Shown: positions 22,538 through 33,700 of the stretch, in pieces
How the letters are laid out: each line of letters starts with the position of its first letter
Numbering within the stretch: position 1 is the first letter of the stretch
NCBI GenBank assembly: GCA_021234155.1
Contig: JAJEKV010000430.1
Location: forward strand, 62,001 to 126,000
Source: Isoetes taiwanensis
Lineage: Eukaryota > Streptophyta > Lycopodiopsida > Isoetales > Isoetaceae
Reading direction: 5' to 3'
Length of the DNA: 64,000 nucleotides
The notes under the pieces: model-generated
Database searches by the model: none
What the model saw: the letters and a program-made list of their open reading frames with translations, nothing else
Told to the model about the DNA's origin: nothing
Made by a program: the position numbers and the translations under genes

Positions 22538-23167
22538 TCATATTCTAAAACATCCTAGTATGCAAATTCCGACCAAAAAAAAAGGGGACCTCAAGAAGGG
22601 ACGTTTGGCGTTGATAGAATTAACAAACTGGGACACAGGTACTGGGTTAGCAGTTGCTAGCTCATGTGCATTGGCTACCACTACTGGACTCAAGATCATA
22701 TAGTTGTAGCTCATCATTTCAATGTTCTGCTTCTTTATGGTTGACTTGTCGTCAGTGTGCGTCTCCATGTTAACATAGCTCCAGAATATGGTTCCCACCA
22801 GATAAGGTTTACCGACAACATCTCCATTGATTCGATACACACTGTAGAGAGTCTTCTGCACCTTTTTCGAAGATGACGAGCCCATGCTCTCGATGGCAGT
22901 TTTGATCATACTTGTAATTCCTGAAGCCACCTCCAAGGTATTTGATGCACCCATTATGGGCTCAACAGACTGGATGAAACCAGAAATTGTATTGAGGAGA
23001 GGCGCGCAGTCGATGGAGTTGTGCTCATAGGAGTCACGTTGAGATTTCTCAAGGGACAAGTAGGCACCATACATTGAAAGCTCTCTCAGAAACAAGTCGA
23101 AGCCTTTGGCTTCCCGCCGTGGAGAACCGGTAGGGTGAGTTGGGCACGCACTTACACTCGCCATCAT
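22538..23167 (-). CDS. Family 1 copy A: unknown 209-aa protein
   Basis: I do not recognise the family. The start is MMASVSACP; either of the two adjacent ATGs (23,167 or 23,164) could serve. Features: a charged, Pro-rich N-terminus; EAKGFDLFLRELSMYGAYLS (19-38); DCAPLLNTISGFI (53-65); a helical stretch ASGITSMIKTAIESMG; a central part with YLVGTIFWSYVNMETH (122-137); IEMMSYNYMILSPVVVANAH (149-168); and PVSQFVNSINA (177-187). No signal peptide or clear membrane helix is seen. It is the only open copy of four in the array. The C-terminus looks altered: copies B and C read ...NSINANVPS and stop, while A has one extra T near 22,605 that adds about 20 residues, including a hydrophobic end. Blocks in the same order occur in family 2 (43,657-44,452). 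A soluble, mainly helical protein is an inference. Confidence 0.7.
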   Translation of the reverse strand: MMASVSACPTHPTGSPRREAKGFDLFLRELSMYGAYLSLEKSQRDSYEHNSIDCAPLLNTISGFIQSVEPIMGASNTLEVASGITSMIKTAIESMGSSSSKKVQKTLYSVYRINGDVVGKPYLVGTIFWSYVNMETHTDDKSTIKKQNIEMMSYNYMILSPVVVANAHELATANPVPVSQFVNSINAKRPFLRSPFFLVGICILGCFRI

Positions 23168-23512
23168 TTGTCTTTGCTGAAAAATGTAGAAATAACATTC
23201 TCATGATATTTCTCAAGGGTAGCCCTTAAGGACGAAAAGTTCGTCAAAAGGCTATTTTTAAGGGTATTGAGAAATTTTGACGCTATGGTTTAGTAGGGCC
23301 CGTTATAAATGAAAAAAATAAAATTAGCCAGCATTTCTACAAACAAATCTCACTCCACTTGAAAATTTGCCACATCCACTAAGCGTCATAACTATGGGTT
23401 CGCCTTATCCTCTGCCCTCCTTCTCGAAGATTTCTTAAGGAATCGCCTAATATTCTAGGCTTTCTTCATAACCTAATCTATTCTCCATATCTATCCAGGT
23501 ATATATGATAAT
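23168..23512 (-). promoter_or_regulatory. Upstream region of family-1 copy A
   Basis: About 345 bp upstream of the start codon is conserved at 31,845-32,180 (copy C). Any promoter of the family-1 genes should lie here, but I see no decisive TATA or initiator element. The 1.07-kb insert begins 345 bp upstream of the copy A start. Confidence 0.3.
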
Positions 23513-24588
23513 CCCATCGATCTGAGACATCGGATCGACATTCTAGAATGGGGCGAGCATGCATGTCTTGCATGCATGCATGCAGCGCATGCCCTTTCTG
23601 GTTGGGAGTTCGCTATTTTAGGCGCGGTTCTGCATCAACGTCTCATCGGCGCCTCCTCTTCTCTCAACAGTACCTTAGTTATTCTCTTTGATTTGTTTCC
23701 GGGCATGGGAGGGGCTTCTTCCTGCTTGGTTTGGCCCATTTGGCGTTTCTTTCATGTTGTGGCATGTCCTTTCGGCCTTGGCTCTTCTTTAGCCTTCATC
23801 CCGTGACCTTAGCCCTCGATTCTAGTTTGTTAAGGAAGTTCTCCGGTATTTGGACGGTTTTATTTTGTTTTCATGCGAGCCCCATTCTAGAATCCCATCG
23901 ATCCGAGACATCGGATCGACATTCTAGAATAGGCGAGCATGCATGTCTTGCATGCATGCATGCATGATGCCCTTCTACGGTTGGGGAGTTCGCTATTTTA
24001 GGCGCGGTTAAGCATCAACGTCTCATCGGGCTTCCTCTTCTCTCAAGAAGATTACCTTATTCTCTTTGAACCCACCTCCCCTTCTTTGTTTATTGTATTT
24101 GTCGCCCGCACGCGTGACCAGCCCTCTATTTGAAGAGGTTTTTGTTTTTGTCGCGGCACGCTGCGTGATCAGCCCTCCACTCGGGAGGTTTGTGTTGTCC
24201 CTGTTTTTGTTGTGTTGGTGATGTGCTTGGGTGGGTTGGCGGCGGCATCTGTTTTCGACTTCTCCATGCGTGGGTTTTGGGAGCGATTTCTATGCCTTTA
24301 CGTTTGTCCAAGCCCTTGCCGAAGGCTTATCACTAGGGTTTTCCTCGAAAACCAAAGGGGGGGTTTTTAATCCCGCGTGATAAGCTTTTCGGCAGTACAC
24401 CAACCACACATCTATTAGCATTGTATTTTTGGGGTCCAAATGATATAATTGGATTTTCCTTTATTTTTCGTGGGTAGTTCGTGATGTGTGGCTACCCACT
24501 GGCCCACCATTGTAGAAAATCTGGAGATGAATGAGAAGCCTATCTATCGGGCGGTTTGTTGGTTTCATCACGAGCCCCATTCTAGAAT
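23513..24588. mobile_element. 1.07-kb insert with repeated hairpin ends
   Basis: In dimer 2 the site reads ATGATAATTTTAAGAG without interruption (32,175-32,190). Here it is split, with AAT on both sides as a possible 3-bp duplication. The insert has two head-to-tail parts, 23,513-23,891 and 23,892-24,588. Each starts CCCATCGATCYGAGACATCG and ends GCCCCATTCTAGAAT (preceded by CGA). The first roughly 170 bases of each part are homologous (GCATGCATGTCTTGCATGCA, TTCGCTATTTTAGGCGCGGT). ATTCTAGAATGGGGC occurs inverted near the outer ends. No transposase is encoded, so it looks like a non-autonomous element. Confidence 0.75.
24317..24394. repeat. Long imperfect hairpin inside the 1.07-kb insert
   Basis: TGCCGAAGGCTTATCAC pairs with GTGATAAGCTTTTCGGCA across 43 bases, and the loop holds a second perfect stem, GGTTTTC/GAAAACC. 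The two-level fold would suit a structured RNA or element-end function. Confidence 0.6.
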
Positions 24589-25616
24589 TTTAAGAGTTAT
24601 TTTTGTAGCTATTGTGTTTCAAATAATTTTAAGGATGCACTGGAGAGCATTTTTTTACAGACCTCCCTTTTAATAGATTTGTTTTATCTACAAGGATAAG
24701 CCACATTCTCATTTGCAAAGGTTAAGTTGTGGTATTGCATCATGCAACTACAGTTATAATGTCTTTGTGTCCTTGATTAAATATGGATGCCAGTGAATAA
24801 AATTTCACCACAGAAATTGCACTTGGAAAATAAAGACACTTAAATCTTGGCAAAATAATATTGGCCATGATTCGCCTAGATTTCTATAAAAAACATTCAT
24901 GTCTAGAAAACATTCGCCAGCATAACTAATCTTGCAACTCTATTATTTGCCTGACCTTCTAAATTATGCTTAGACGAATTTGGCCTTAAGGGCAACTCTA
25001 TTCTCATCCGAGAATACTGTGGCACCATACGTTGAAAGCAATGTCGGGCACCATATAACTAGTAGCAATTATTTCATGTTTCAAAAACTGGCCTCATTTA
25101 GTCCAAGAGATATCTGGCAAAGATTGCGGATATGGGTGTAATATTGGAGTTTTAATTGGTCTTTTGACATGGTTGGAAATCTTTTCCAAAATATTCAATT
25201 AGCAATAAACATAACATATAAGTTCATCATAGAATAAAAACAATTTGCTATGCCCTTAGAGAACTATAAACCCTAGTACATTTGTGAAATAAGGATAATA
25301 GATCTGCAAAGAAAAATATAAAAGTTTGTAAAATAAGAATATAGTAGATGTGAAAAAGAACATCTAAAGGAAGCAACTGCTAATACTCTTCAATTTAAAC
25401 TCCAATTTAACAATATGCCCTAATGACAAGGGCAGCAACGCTTTGACAGTTGTTCTACTACAATAGAAAGAACTACGCTGGGCAATTTTTCTAGTACAAT
25501 AGAAAGTAGGATTTATGTAGTCATTTTCCTAAACACCTAGGATCTCTAATCATAGAAACCCAATGATTAAGACTGACACCTAAGCTAGATTCTTGCTAAA
25601 ACGCATCATAACAAAA
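24589..25616. repeat. Array right arm and core flank before copy B
   Basis: Matches 32,181-33,215 of dimer 2 closely. It holds no gene. The right arm joins the core at 25,040, where only half of the GC palindrome is present. Confidence 0.8.
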
Positions 25617-25904
25617 AACAAGATTGCGTATTAAACGGGAGCAAATCATTGAAACGGGAGCAAAAGGAATATTCCTCAAAGATTCCCTTTTTTTCCAAAA
25701 AAAGCTAAAATGAGGTAAAAATTTTATTTTGGGTATAAATTTGCATTTTGACCCCAAAAAAATCACTTTTTTTTTGTGCAAAGAGAAAATTGACTATGTC
25801 AAAGTGCGAGTTTTCCTAACAGGTTAAATTTATCCAAGTGTGTTTTTTAGACAAAACCACTAATTTAAGTGTCGTCCTACACAACATTTTGTTAGCTTGG
25901 ATTG

Positions 25905-26465
25905 TATTCGGAAAAGCGTACTTTTAGGTTATGATGTGTCCTTTTTAATAATATAATATTTTAAAGTACCAAAATTGTATTCGGAAATACACTTTTTGCT
26001 ATTCGAGGATAATGAAGTGTATTAGGAATACACTTTTGGTTTTGTTTAAAATCAAAGTGTATTCGGAATACACTTTTGATGTACAAGTTCAGAGAGTCAA
26101 CAGTAATCTTGCAATTTTCCAAGTTTTTCGGGTTTTCAGCATTTTCAATGACCTTGCATTTTTTTTGTTCAATTAATATGAATGACTCTGCGATTTTATT
26201 TGTTTCTTTTATGTGGAATCTGGGGAACACCGTTCTAAATCTTTTGAAGGGATTAAAAGCGAAAATTTAACCAACAACAACTAGATTTTTTTTGGCATTG
26301 ATGACCTTTCATTTTTTTTTTTTTTTTTGTGTGGATCAGGGGTCATGGTTTTAAAAATAAAGGGATATTGATTTTTTTGTTCTAAAGTCAGGGATACTGG
26401 GTTTTGGTTCAAAATGATAAGTGGGAAATGTATTCCGGAATACACTTTGTATTCCGGAATACGTT
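25905..26465. repeat. Subterminal palindrome cluster, left side of the TIR element
   Basis: Near-palindromes of the form AAGTGTATTCGGAATACACT occur at 26,015-26,036 and 26,054-26,076, and two perfect GTATTCCGGAATAC units at 26,430 and 26,449. Single arms lie near 25,908 and 25,978. Such arrays often bind transposase in DNA transposons; that role is inferred. Confidence 0.7.
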
Positions 26466-28617
26466 TTGATGTTTTTTTTTCACGCCTTTGCTCAAGGCGA
26501 TCACTCTTTGTAGACCCCCGGGGGATGCACTTAGTAATAAAAGGGTATGGGCGTTGAAGTGTGCCCAAAAACATCCCTAGTATGGATCTTGGAAGCTAAT
26601 TTAACCCTAAAAGTATATATTTTGCCCCAGGATAATGGCAAAAAAACCCCTAATGGTAAGTATACAAATCTTGAATGGTAAAAAAAACCCCTTTCTTGCA
26701 TGCACATGTCCCGTTCGCAAAGAACGAATTTAGGGTGTAGACCTCGGCTACCATTTTCATGGATCTTGGCCTTGTCATTGTTGGGATCATGATTAAGCTA
26801 TGGCGCTAAAGATAGTTTTCAAAGTTCGTTTCAAGTTTAGGGTTTTGACGGTTTAGTTTACTTCCGGGATCATGGCACGAAGAGAGAGATGGGTTGGGCG
26901 TAGGATGGTTTTTGGAGGAAGAGCAAGAGCCATGACGGGTTTTGGTAGAAGGTGAGGTGCTTGACCGCACCGATTGAACTTTTTGGTTGTTAGGGGTTTT
27001 GGTTGCATCGATTTAGAGGTTTGCTCCATTTGACCTTCATTATGCAGATGGTCTCAAATGGGAGAGATGGTAGCTGGATATAAAATTTCTCAGGTACAAT
27101 CCTCTGAAAGCACTAGATTAACAGGCTTTTGGTATTCTGACATTGGTATGAAAAGTCTTGGAATAAGAATTCTGTTTATGTTCAGCTGTTGTGAACATGT
27201 TATTTTCTTCAAAGGAAAGCTTTTGATTATTAGAGTCGGAAGCCTGTGTTTGTGGTCCGGCTTATATGATTACCCTCGACTTTCATGCACCGATACCATT
27301 CTATGTAGTTAAATAAATGTGTCGGATATAAGGGTCTAACAAGCTCTTACTTTGGCGAGGTTAAAATGAAGTTTTTCTATGTAGGACGAAATGCACAAGT
27401 TGTTCTTTGAGAGTCAGAATAAATTGAGCGGTTTATCACCTACATGTGAATACTTAAAGGCTAAAAGCATGCATGAAAATCACGAAGCCTAAAAGAGGCA
27501 TGAAATGCGCGTTGTGTTGCGTGCATGCAAGGTCCTTATTTTGCGAGATAAAAGAGGTAAATATAAGTCTGGTTTTGAAGCTTACAGGGCATGTGGATCT
27601 AAACTAAAATAGGATGCCCATACACCAGCTTGTACAAAACTGGCTGCTACAAAGGTGCATATAATTCGTGAATTTGTGGTTCAAGTTCCATTCGAGCAAA
27701 GACAAGAGAGATCTTGGACTAAAAGACTAGGTGCCAAATGTTGCAGACCATGTATTCTGATTGTGCTTTTTCATTTCACCGATTCTTGAGTTACAGCGAT
27801 AGTTATATGTTGTGTTTTTTCATCACATTAAACCATATCGGCACATGAAGTGTTACATATGTCCTCTTGTTTTTTAAGCAAGTTGGTTGCATATTTGCAC
27901 ACACTTGGCAAAGGGCGCATCAAGTTTTATACGCTTTTAAGTTTATATCGGACTAAACCATTTCGTTTTATGCATGCATTGCTTATGAAGTGATCTTTAC
28001 ATATTCTGAATTTTAAGCGTGGCCTTGTTTATGTTCTTAAAGAGTAATGACATAGAGCTGCATGCTTATTGAGAAAGCAACATTTAATGGATAATCTAAT
28101 CTGGTATCGGACTACAAGAAAATTGTTCATGTAGCATTTTTGGAAAAACCACTGTGGTATAGGACGATGGATTAAATTGGAACATTGCATTGCTTGGCAC
28201 TTAGGTGCAAGAACTTAAGGCATTAAGGTATGTAGTTGCTTTTGCATGTATGTCTTGAGGGGTGTGGACCATTGGGCAAGCAATATGAGAGATTCAAAAG
28301 GAAAAACGTCGCTAATGTTTGCAATTGACATGGGAAAAATTGGGATTGAGACTAAAAGATAATTACCAGACCGTAGATGATGGACAAATTGTACTAGGTG
28401 CTATCTTGCATATGTTGATCTAGAAATTTTAAAACATATTTAGAGCATGAACATGAGAAAGCAAGTACCAATCAAGTCTTCTAGGCTTGATATAAATGGA
28501 TAGTACAATGAAGGGATCAACCAAGGTTAACGTATGTCCCAACATGCTTTGTCTTGGTTAGTAAATGCAATATATCTCCCTTGTTTTGTATCTTGGGAAA
28601 AAATGACTACCACACTA

Positions 28618-28730
28618 TTGTATTCTGGAATAGCATAAGAGTGCAAGGTCCTATTCCGGAATAGCATAAGAGTGCACATGCAACCAACAATCCTATTAAT
28701 GCGGAATAGCATAGAAATTCCAGAAAACAC
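28618..28730. repeat. Subterminal palindrome cluster, right side of the TIR element
   Basis: TATTCYGGAATAGCATAAGA occurs at 28,621 and 28,652, followed by GCGGAATAGCATA (about 28,700). The core TATTCCGGAATA is the same as in the left cluster. Confidence 0.65.
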
Positions 28731-28936
28731 CGATTAGTTTTTTAGATGATTTCGCATGCTATGGTGCTTTTACTTCATTTCACACTAGAAAACTTTTTAT
28801 TTTTTACAACTTTTTCGCACCTTGCACTTTTCATGCGGTGCTCGTAATTTAACTTGTGATCTATAAAATCACCTTTTTTGTCTTGTGTTGCCAATTCATC
28901 GATTGGCAAAAGAAATAAATGTTGTTGAAATAGCGT

Positions 28937-29125
28937 ATATAAAATCGCAATCACCATGATGTTTTGAACATAACCCTAAAAACTGCTATTTCAAGTGGTT
29001 GACATGTTGACCTAGTGGTAATTTTTTTTTTTTTTTTGGGGCTAAAATAACACATATTAAATTGTAATCACCACGATTTTTTGGCCTAAACCCCAAAAAG
29101 GGCCATTTCAAATAATTAATATGAT
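28937..29125. repeat. Diverged direct repeat, about 70 bp x 2
   Basis: The segment AATCACCATGATGTTTTGA... (28,937-29,007) recurs as AATCACCACGATTTTTTGG... (29,056-29,123) with the same downstream order (CCCTAAAAAC/CCCCAAAAAG, then CATTTCAA or TATTTCAA). Confidence 0.65.
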
Positions 29126-29189
29126 TTTAGAAGGAAATCTTCAAACGGGAGTGCTGCAACACTCCGTTTAATATGCAACCTTGTTAAAA

Positions 29190-29700
29190 AAAAGGGGACC
29201 TCAAGAAGGGACGTTGGCGTTGATAGAATTAACAAACTGGGACACAGGTACTGCGGTAGCATCTCCTAGAGCATGTGCATTGGCTACCACTACTGGACTC
29301 AAGATCATATATTTGTAGCTCATCATTTCAATGTTTTGCTTCTTTACGGTTGACTTGCCGCCAGTGTGCGTCTCCATGCTCCATGTTAGGAGGATCTCCG
29401 GTGACCTTTTCGAAGATGGCGAGCCCATGCTCTCGATGGCAGTTTTGATCATACTTGTAATTCCTGAAGCCACCTCAAGGCATTTGATGCACCCATTATG
29501 GACTCAACAGAGTGGATGAAACCAGAATTTGTCTTGAGGAGGAGAGGCAGCAATCGATGGAGTTGTGCTCATAAGAGTCACGTTGAGATTTCTCAAGGGA
29601 CAAGTAGGGACCATACCTTGAAAGTGCTCAGAAATGAGTGAAGCCTTGGGCTTCTGCCAAGAGAACTGGTAGGCGAGTTGGGCACGAGGCGAGTTGGGGT
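29190..29700 (-). pseudogene. Family 1 copy B, decayed
   Basis: Minus-strand remnant with the same blocks as copy A: ASGITSMIKTAIESMGS, IEMMSYKYMILSPVVVANAH and PVSQFVNSINANVPS, then a stop that I take as the ancestral C-terminus. The segment between the SSK stretch and METHTGG is shortened relative to copy A, and the N-terminal third is frame-broken (LSLEKSQRDSYEHNSI is recoverable near 29,560-29,600). The 3.57-kb TIR element lies immediately downstream of its stop codon. It is dead as written. Confidence 0.8.
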
Positions 29701-31257
29701 ACGATTATTAGAATTGAATTGAGCTGAATGGTTTCCCACGGGGCCAATCGGCGTATGGGACCCAATCAAGGAGCACCGGACAGGACATGTCTAGAGGGCG
29801 CCTCGATTGATATATGCAATTTAATAGGGCTATTTTGATCTTGAAATATTTGGTCTATTTTGAAGTAAAAGAGTCCGAGAATCTACACTTCTGCAAGCAT
29901 TATGTCAACAAGTTTATTATGTGCTTCACCTTCTATGTCAAATTGCTAAACATCATGTAGTCATCCTACAGGTAATTCAACACCAAGGGAATCATCTTCT
30001 AAGTCCTCAAACATAGATTCCTTCACTTTGAAAGTAAATCAAACGACATTATATAGCTCAAACATTAGAGAGAGATCGAACAATGCAGGGTGGCCTCAAT
30101 CCTAAGAAAACACGGTTGTATAGTTGAGTGTAATAGGCACATTTAGCTACACGAAATAAAAAAATAGCAATTGAACCAATATTTTACCATTCATATACCA
30201 ATCTCCTTTCAAATTTTGCAAATGAGGCACAATGGTGAATTCATGTCTACTTTGCCATATTCAATTTGTCCACAACCATCAAGACCTGCTCAATCAAATT
30301 AAAATCATAAGTAGTTCTAAATGCCGCTATCTCCCTCCAAAACAAAGTGGGGCATCCACAACATCAACTATAACTATTGTTGCTTCCACATTATAACACA
30401 AACTCCTAAAGCATACCAATGCCTTGCCATAAAATCATTTCAGTAAAAGTATCATATAAACAAAGAGAACATACTATCACATACACAATTGAACATCTTA
30501 TATCAAATTCATAATCTTTGGCAGTGGTTTCTTATCTTTACCAATAAACCTTAAAGAGTCTATATCAACCTTGCCCCCACCAAGCCACATTGTTTATTCT
30601 GGCCAACAATGAAACAACCACCTCGATAAATTGTTACTAGAGCCCGGCAATACCGGGCACCATATAACTAGTAGCAATTATTTCATGTTTCAAAAACTGG
30701 CCTCATTTGGTCCAGAAGATATATAGTGCAAAGATTGCAGATGGGTGTAATATTGTTGGAGTTTTAATTGGTTCTATTCTATTCCAAAATATTCAATCAG
30801 CAATAAACATAGAGATACATATAAGTTCTTCATAGAATAAAAACAATTTGCTATGCCCTTAGAGAACTACAAACCCTGCTACATTTGTGAAATAAGGATA
30901 ATAGATCTGAAAAAAATTATAAAAGTTTGTAAAATAAGAATATAGTAGATGTGAAAAAGAACATCTAAAGGAAGCAACTGCTAATACTCTTCAATTTAAA
31001 CTCCAATTCAACAATATGCCCTAATGAAAAGGGCAGCAACGCTTTGACAGCAAGAGTTGTTCTACTACAATAGAAAAATGACGTCAGGGCAATTTTTCTA
31101 GTACAATAGAAAGTAGGATTTATGTAGTCATTTTCCTAAACGCCTAGGATCTCTAATCCTAGAAACCCAATGATTAAGACTGACACCTAAGCTAGATTCT
31201 TGCTAAGACGCATCATATTCTAAAACATCCTAGTATGCAAATTCTGACCAAAAAAAA

Positions 31258-31839
31258 GGGGACCTCAAGAAGGGACGTTGGCGTTGATAGAATTAACAAA
31301 CTGGGACACAGGTACTGGGTTAGCAGTTGCTAGCTCATGTGCATTGGCTACCACTACTGGACTCAAGATCATATAGTTGTAGCTCATCATTTCAATGTTT
31401 TGCTTCTTTACGGTTGACTTGCCGTCAGTATGCGTCTCCATGTTAACATGGCTCCGCGAATATGGTTCCCACCGGATAAGGTTTTACCCGACAACATCTC
31501 CATTGATTCGATACACCATCAGAGAGTCTTACGCACCTTTTTCAAGAGGCAGACGAGCCCATGCTCTCGATGGCAGTTTTGATCATACTTGTAATTCCTG
31601 AAGCCACCTCCAAGGTATTTGATGCACCCATTATGGGCTCAACAGACTGGATGAAACCAGAAATTGTATTGAGGAGAGTATAAATCGATGGAGTTGTGCT
31701 CATAGGAGTCACGTTGAGATTTCTCAAGGGACAAGTAGGCACCATACATTGAAAGCTCTCTTAGAAACGAGTCGAAGCCTTTGGCTTCCTGCTCGGGAGA
31801 ACTGGTAGGCGAGTTGGGCACGTACTCCACACTCACCAT
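31258..31839 (-). pseudogene. Family 1 copy C, frameshifted
   Basis: The N-terminus reads MVSVEYVPNSPTSSPEQEAK followed by GFDSFLRELSMYGAYLSLEK, which is closer to family 2 (MASVNYIPN...ESKGF) than copy A is, and so supports common ancestry. Near 31,680 the segment encoding DCAPLL is replaced by a short altered sequence that shifts the frame. Downstream the family blocks continue (NTISGFIQSVEPIMGASN, ASGITSMIKTAIESMGS), then a second break near 31,545. The C-terminal blocks lie at 31,258-31,440 and end in the NSINANVPS form. Overall identity to copy A looks high, so the breaks are recent or are consensus errors. Confidence 0.82.
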
Positions 31840-32580
31840 CGCTGTACTGAAAAATGTAGAAATAACATTCTCATGATATTTCTCAAGGGTAGCCCTTAAG
31901 GACGAAAGTTCGCCAAAAGGCTATTTTTTAAGGGTATCGAGAAATTTTGACGCTATGGTTTAGTAGGGCCCGTTATAAATGAAAAAAATAAAATTAGCCA
32001 GTGTTTCTACAAACAAAGCTCACTCCACTTGAAAATTCGCCACATCCACTAAGCGTCATAACTATGGGTTCGCCTTATCCTCTACCCTCCTTCTCGAAGT
32101 TTTCTTAAGGAATCGCCTAATATTCTAGGCTTTCTTCATAACCTAATCTATTCTCCATATCTATCCAGGTACATATGATAATTTTAAGAGTTATTTTTGT
32201 AGCTATTGTGATTCAAATAATTTTAAGGATGCTCTGGAGAGCATTTTTTTACAGACCTCTCTTTTAATAGATTTGTTTTATCTACAAGGATAAGCCACAT
32301 TCTCATTTGCAAAGGTTAAGTTGTGGTATTGCATCATACAACTATAGTTATAATGTCTTTGCGTCCTTGATTAAATATGGATGCTAGTGAATAAAATTTC
32401 ACCACAGAAATTGCACTTGGAAAATAAAGACACTTAAATCTTGGCAAAATAATATTGGCCATGATTCGCCTAGATTTCTATAAAAAACATTCATGTCTAG
32501 AAAACATTCGCCAATAACTAATCTTGCAACTCTATTATTACACCGATCTTCAAAATTATGCTTAGACAAATTTGGCCTTA

Positions 32581-32602
32581 AGGAAGGAAGGAAGGAAGGA
32601 AA
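32581..32602. repeat. GGAA microsatellite in the right arm
   Basis: (AAGG)5 in dimer 2, with a different sequence at the matching position of dimer 1 (about 24,980), so it expanded after the duplication. Confidence 0.85.
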
Positions 32603-33215
32603 GACGAATTTTTATGTCGTAGCCCTATTCTCATCCGAGAATACTGTGGCACCATACGTTGAAAGCAATGCCGGGAACCATATAACTAATAGCAATTATT
32701 TCATGTTTCAAAAACTGGCCTCATTTAGTCCAGAAGATATACAGTGCAAAGATTGCAGATGGGTGTAATATTGGAGTTTTAATTGGTCTTTTGACATGGT
32801 TGGAAATCTTTTCCAAAATATTCAATTAGCAATAAACATAGAGATACATATAAGTTCTTCATAGAATAAAAACAATTTGCCATGCCCTTAGAGAACTATA
32901 AACCCTAGTACATTTGTGAAATAAGGATAATAGATCTGCAAAGAAAAATATAAAAGTTTGTAAAATAAGAATATAGTAGATGTGAAAAAGAACATCTAAA
33001 GGAAGCAACTGCTAATACTCTTCAACTTAAACTCCAATTCAACAATATGCCCTAATGACAAGGGCAGCAACGCTTTGACAGTTGTTCTACTACAATAGAA
33101 ACAACCACGCCGGGCAATTTTTCTAGTACAATAGAAAGTAGGATTTATGTAGTCATTTTCCTAAACACCTAGGATCTCTAATCCTAGAAACCCAATGATT
33201 AAGACTGACACCTAA

Positions 33216-33700
33216 GCGCGGTAGCATCTCCTAGAGCATGTGCATTGGCTACCACTACTGAACTCAAGATCATATAGCTGTAGCTCATCATTTAAATGTT
33301 CTGCTTCTTTATGGTTGACTTGCCGTCAGTGTGCGTCTCCATGTTAACATGGCTCCAGAATATGGTTCCGACCGGATCTCCGCACCTTTTCCGAAGATGA
33401 CGAGCCCATGCTCTCGATGGCCGTTTTGATCATACTTGTAATTCCTGAAGCCACCTCCAAGGCATTTGATGCACCCATTATGGACTCAACAGAGTGGATG
33501 AAACCAGAAATTGTCTTGAGGAGAGGCGCGCAGTCGATGGAGTGCTCATAAGAGTCACGTTGAGATTTCTCAAGGGACAAGTAGGGACTATACCTTGAAA
33601 GCTCTCGTAAACCAGTCGAAGCCTTGGGCTTCCTGCTCGGGAGAACTGGTAGGCGAGTTGGGCACGTAGACAAGTTGGGCACGATTATTAGAATTGAATT
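33216..33700 (-). pseudogene. Family 1 copy D, truncated
   Basis: Joined abruptly to the core flank at 33,216: about 110 bp, including the gene's 3' end, are missing compared with copies A-C. An open stretch (33,344-33,748) encodes YSPYLSLEKSQRDSYEHSID, CAPLLKTISGFIHSVESIMG and ASGITSMIKTAIESMGSSSS, but its N-terminus is out of frame with the MASV start. The central VGTIF block is reduced. It is not a functional gene as written. Confidence 0.8.

Larger units (their letters stand above)
25617..29185. mobile_element. 3.57-kb DNA transposon with TIRs, probably non-autonomous
   Basis: The left end AACAAGATTGCGTATTAAAC is repeated inverted at the right end (reverse complement AACAAGGTTGCATATTAAAC), giving TIRs of about 24 bp. 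AAACGGGAG lies subterminally at 25,633, 25,652 and 29,143, and its inverse at 29,162. Palindromic TATTCCGGAATA-type repeats cluster toward both ends. The element separates the core flank from gene copy B, while copies A and C show the region without it. The flanks are A-rich, so a target duplication cannot be defined. No long coding region or transposase motif is visible; 27,058-27,312 is the best open stretch and is unremarkable. Confidence 0.85.
17395..29850. repeat. Tandem array, dimer unit 1 (about 4.04 kb plus three insertions)
   Basis: Order: left arm (17,395-17,484 and 21,259-21,975), core with family-1 copy A (to about 23,170), right arm (23,170-25,040, interrupted), second core with copy B (25,040-29,700, interrupted), tail (29,700-29,850). 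LINE-a (about 3.77 kb), a 1.07-kb insert and a 3.57-kb TIR element account for the excess over dimer unit 2. Outside these the two dimers are nearly identical by eye. Confidence 0.85.

Noticed and set aside
26281-26574. 97-codon minus-strand open stretch as the transposase of the TIR element
   Set aside because: Lys-rich, no catalytic or DNA-binding motif, and it overlaps the palindrome repeats at 26,430-26,462.
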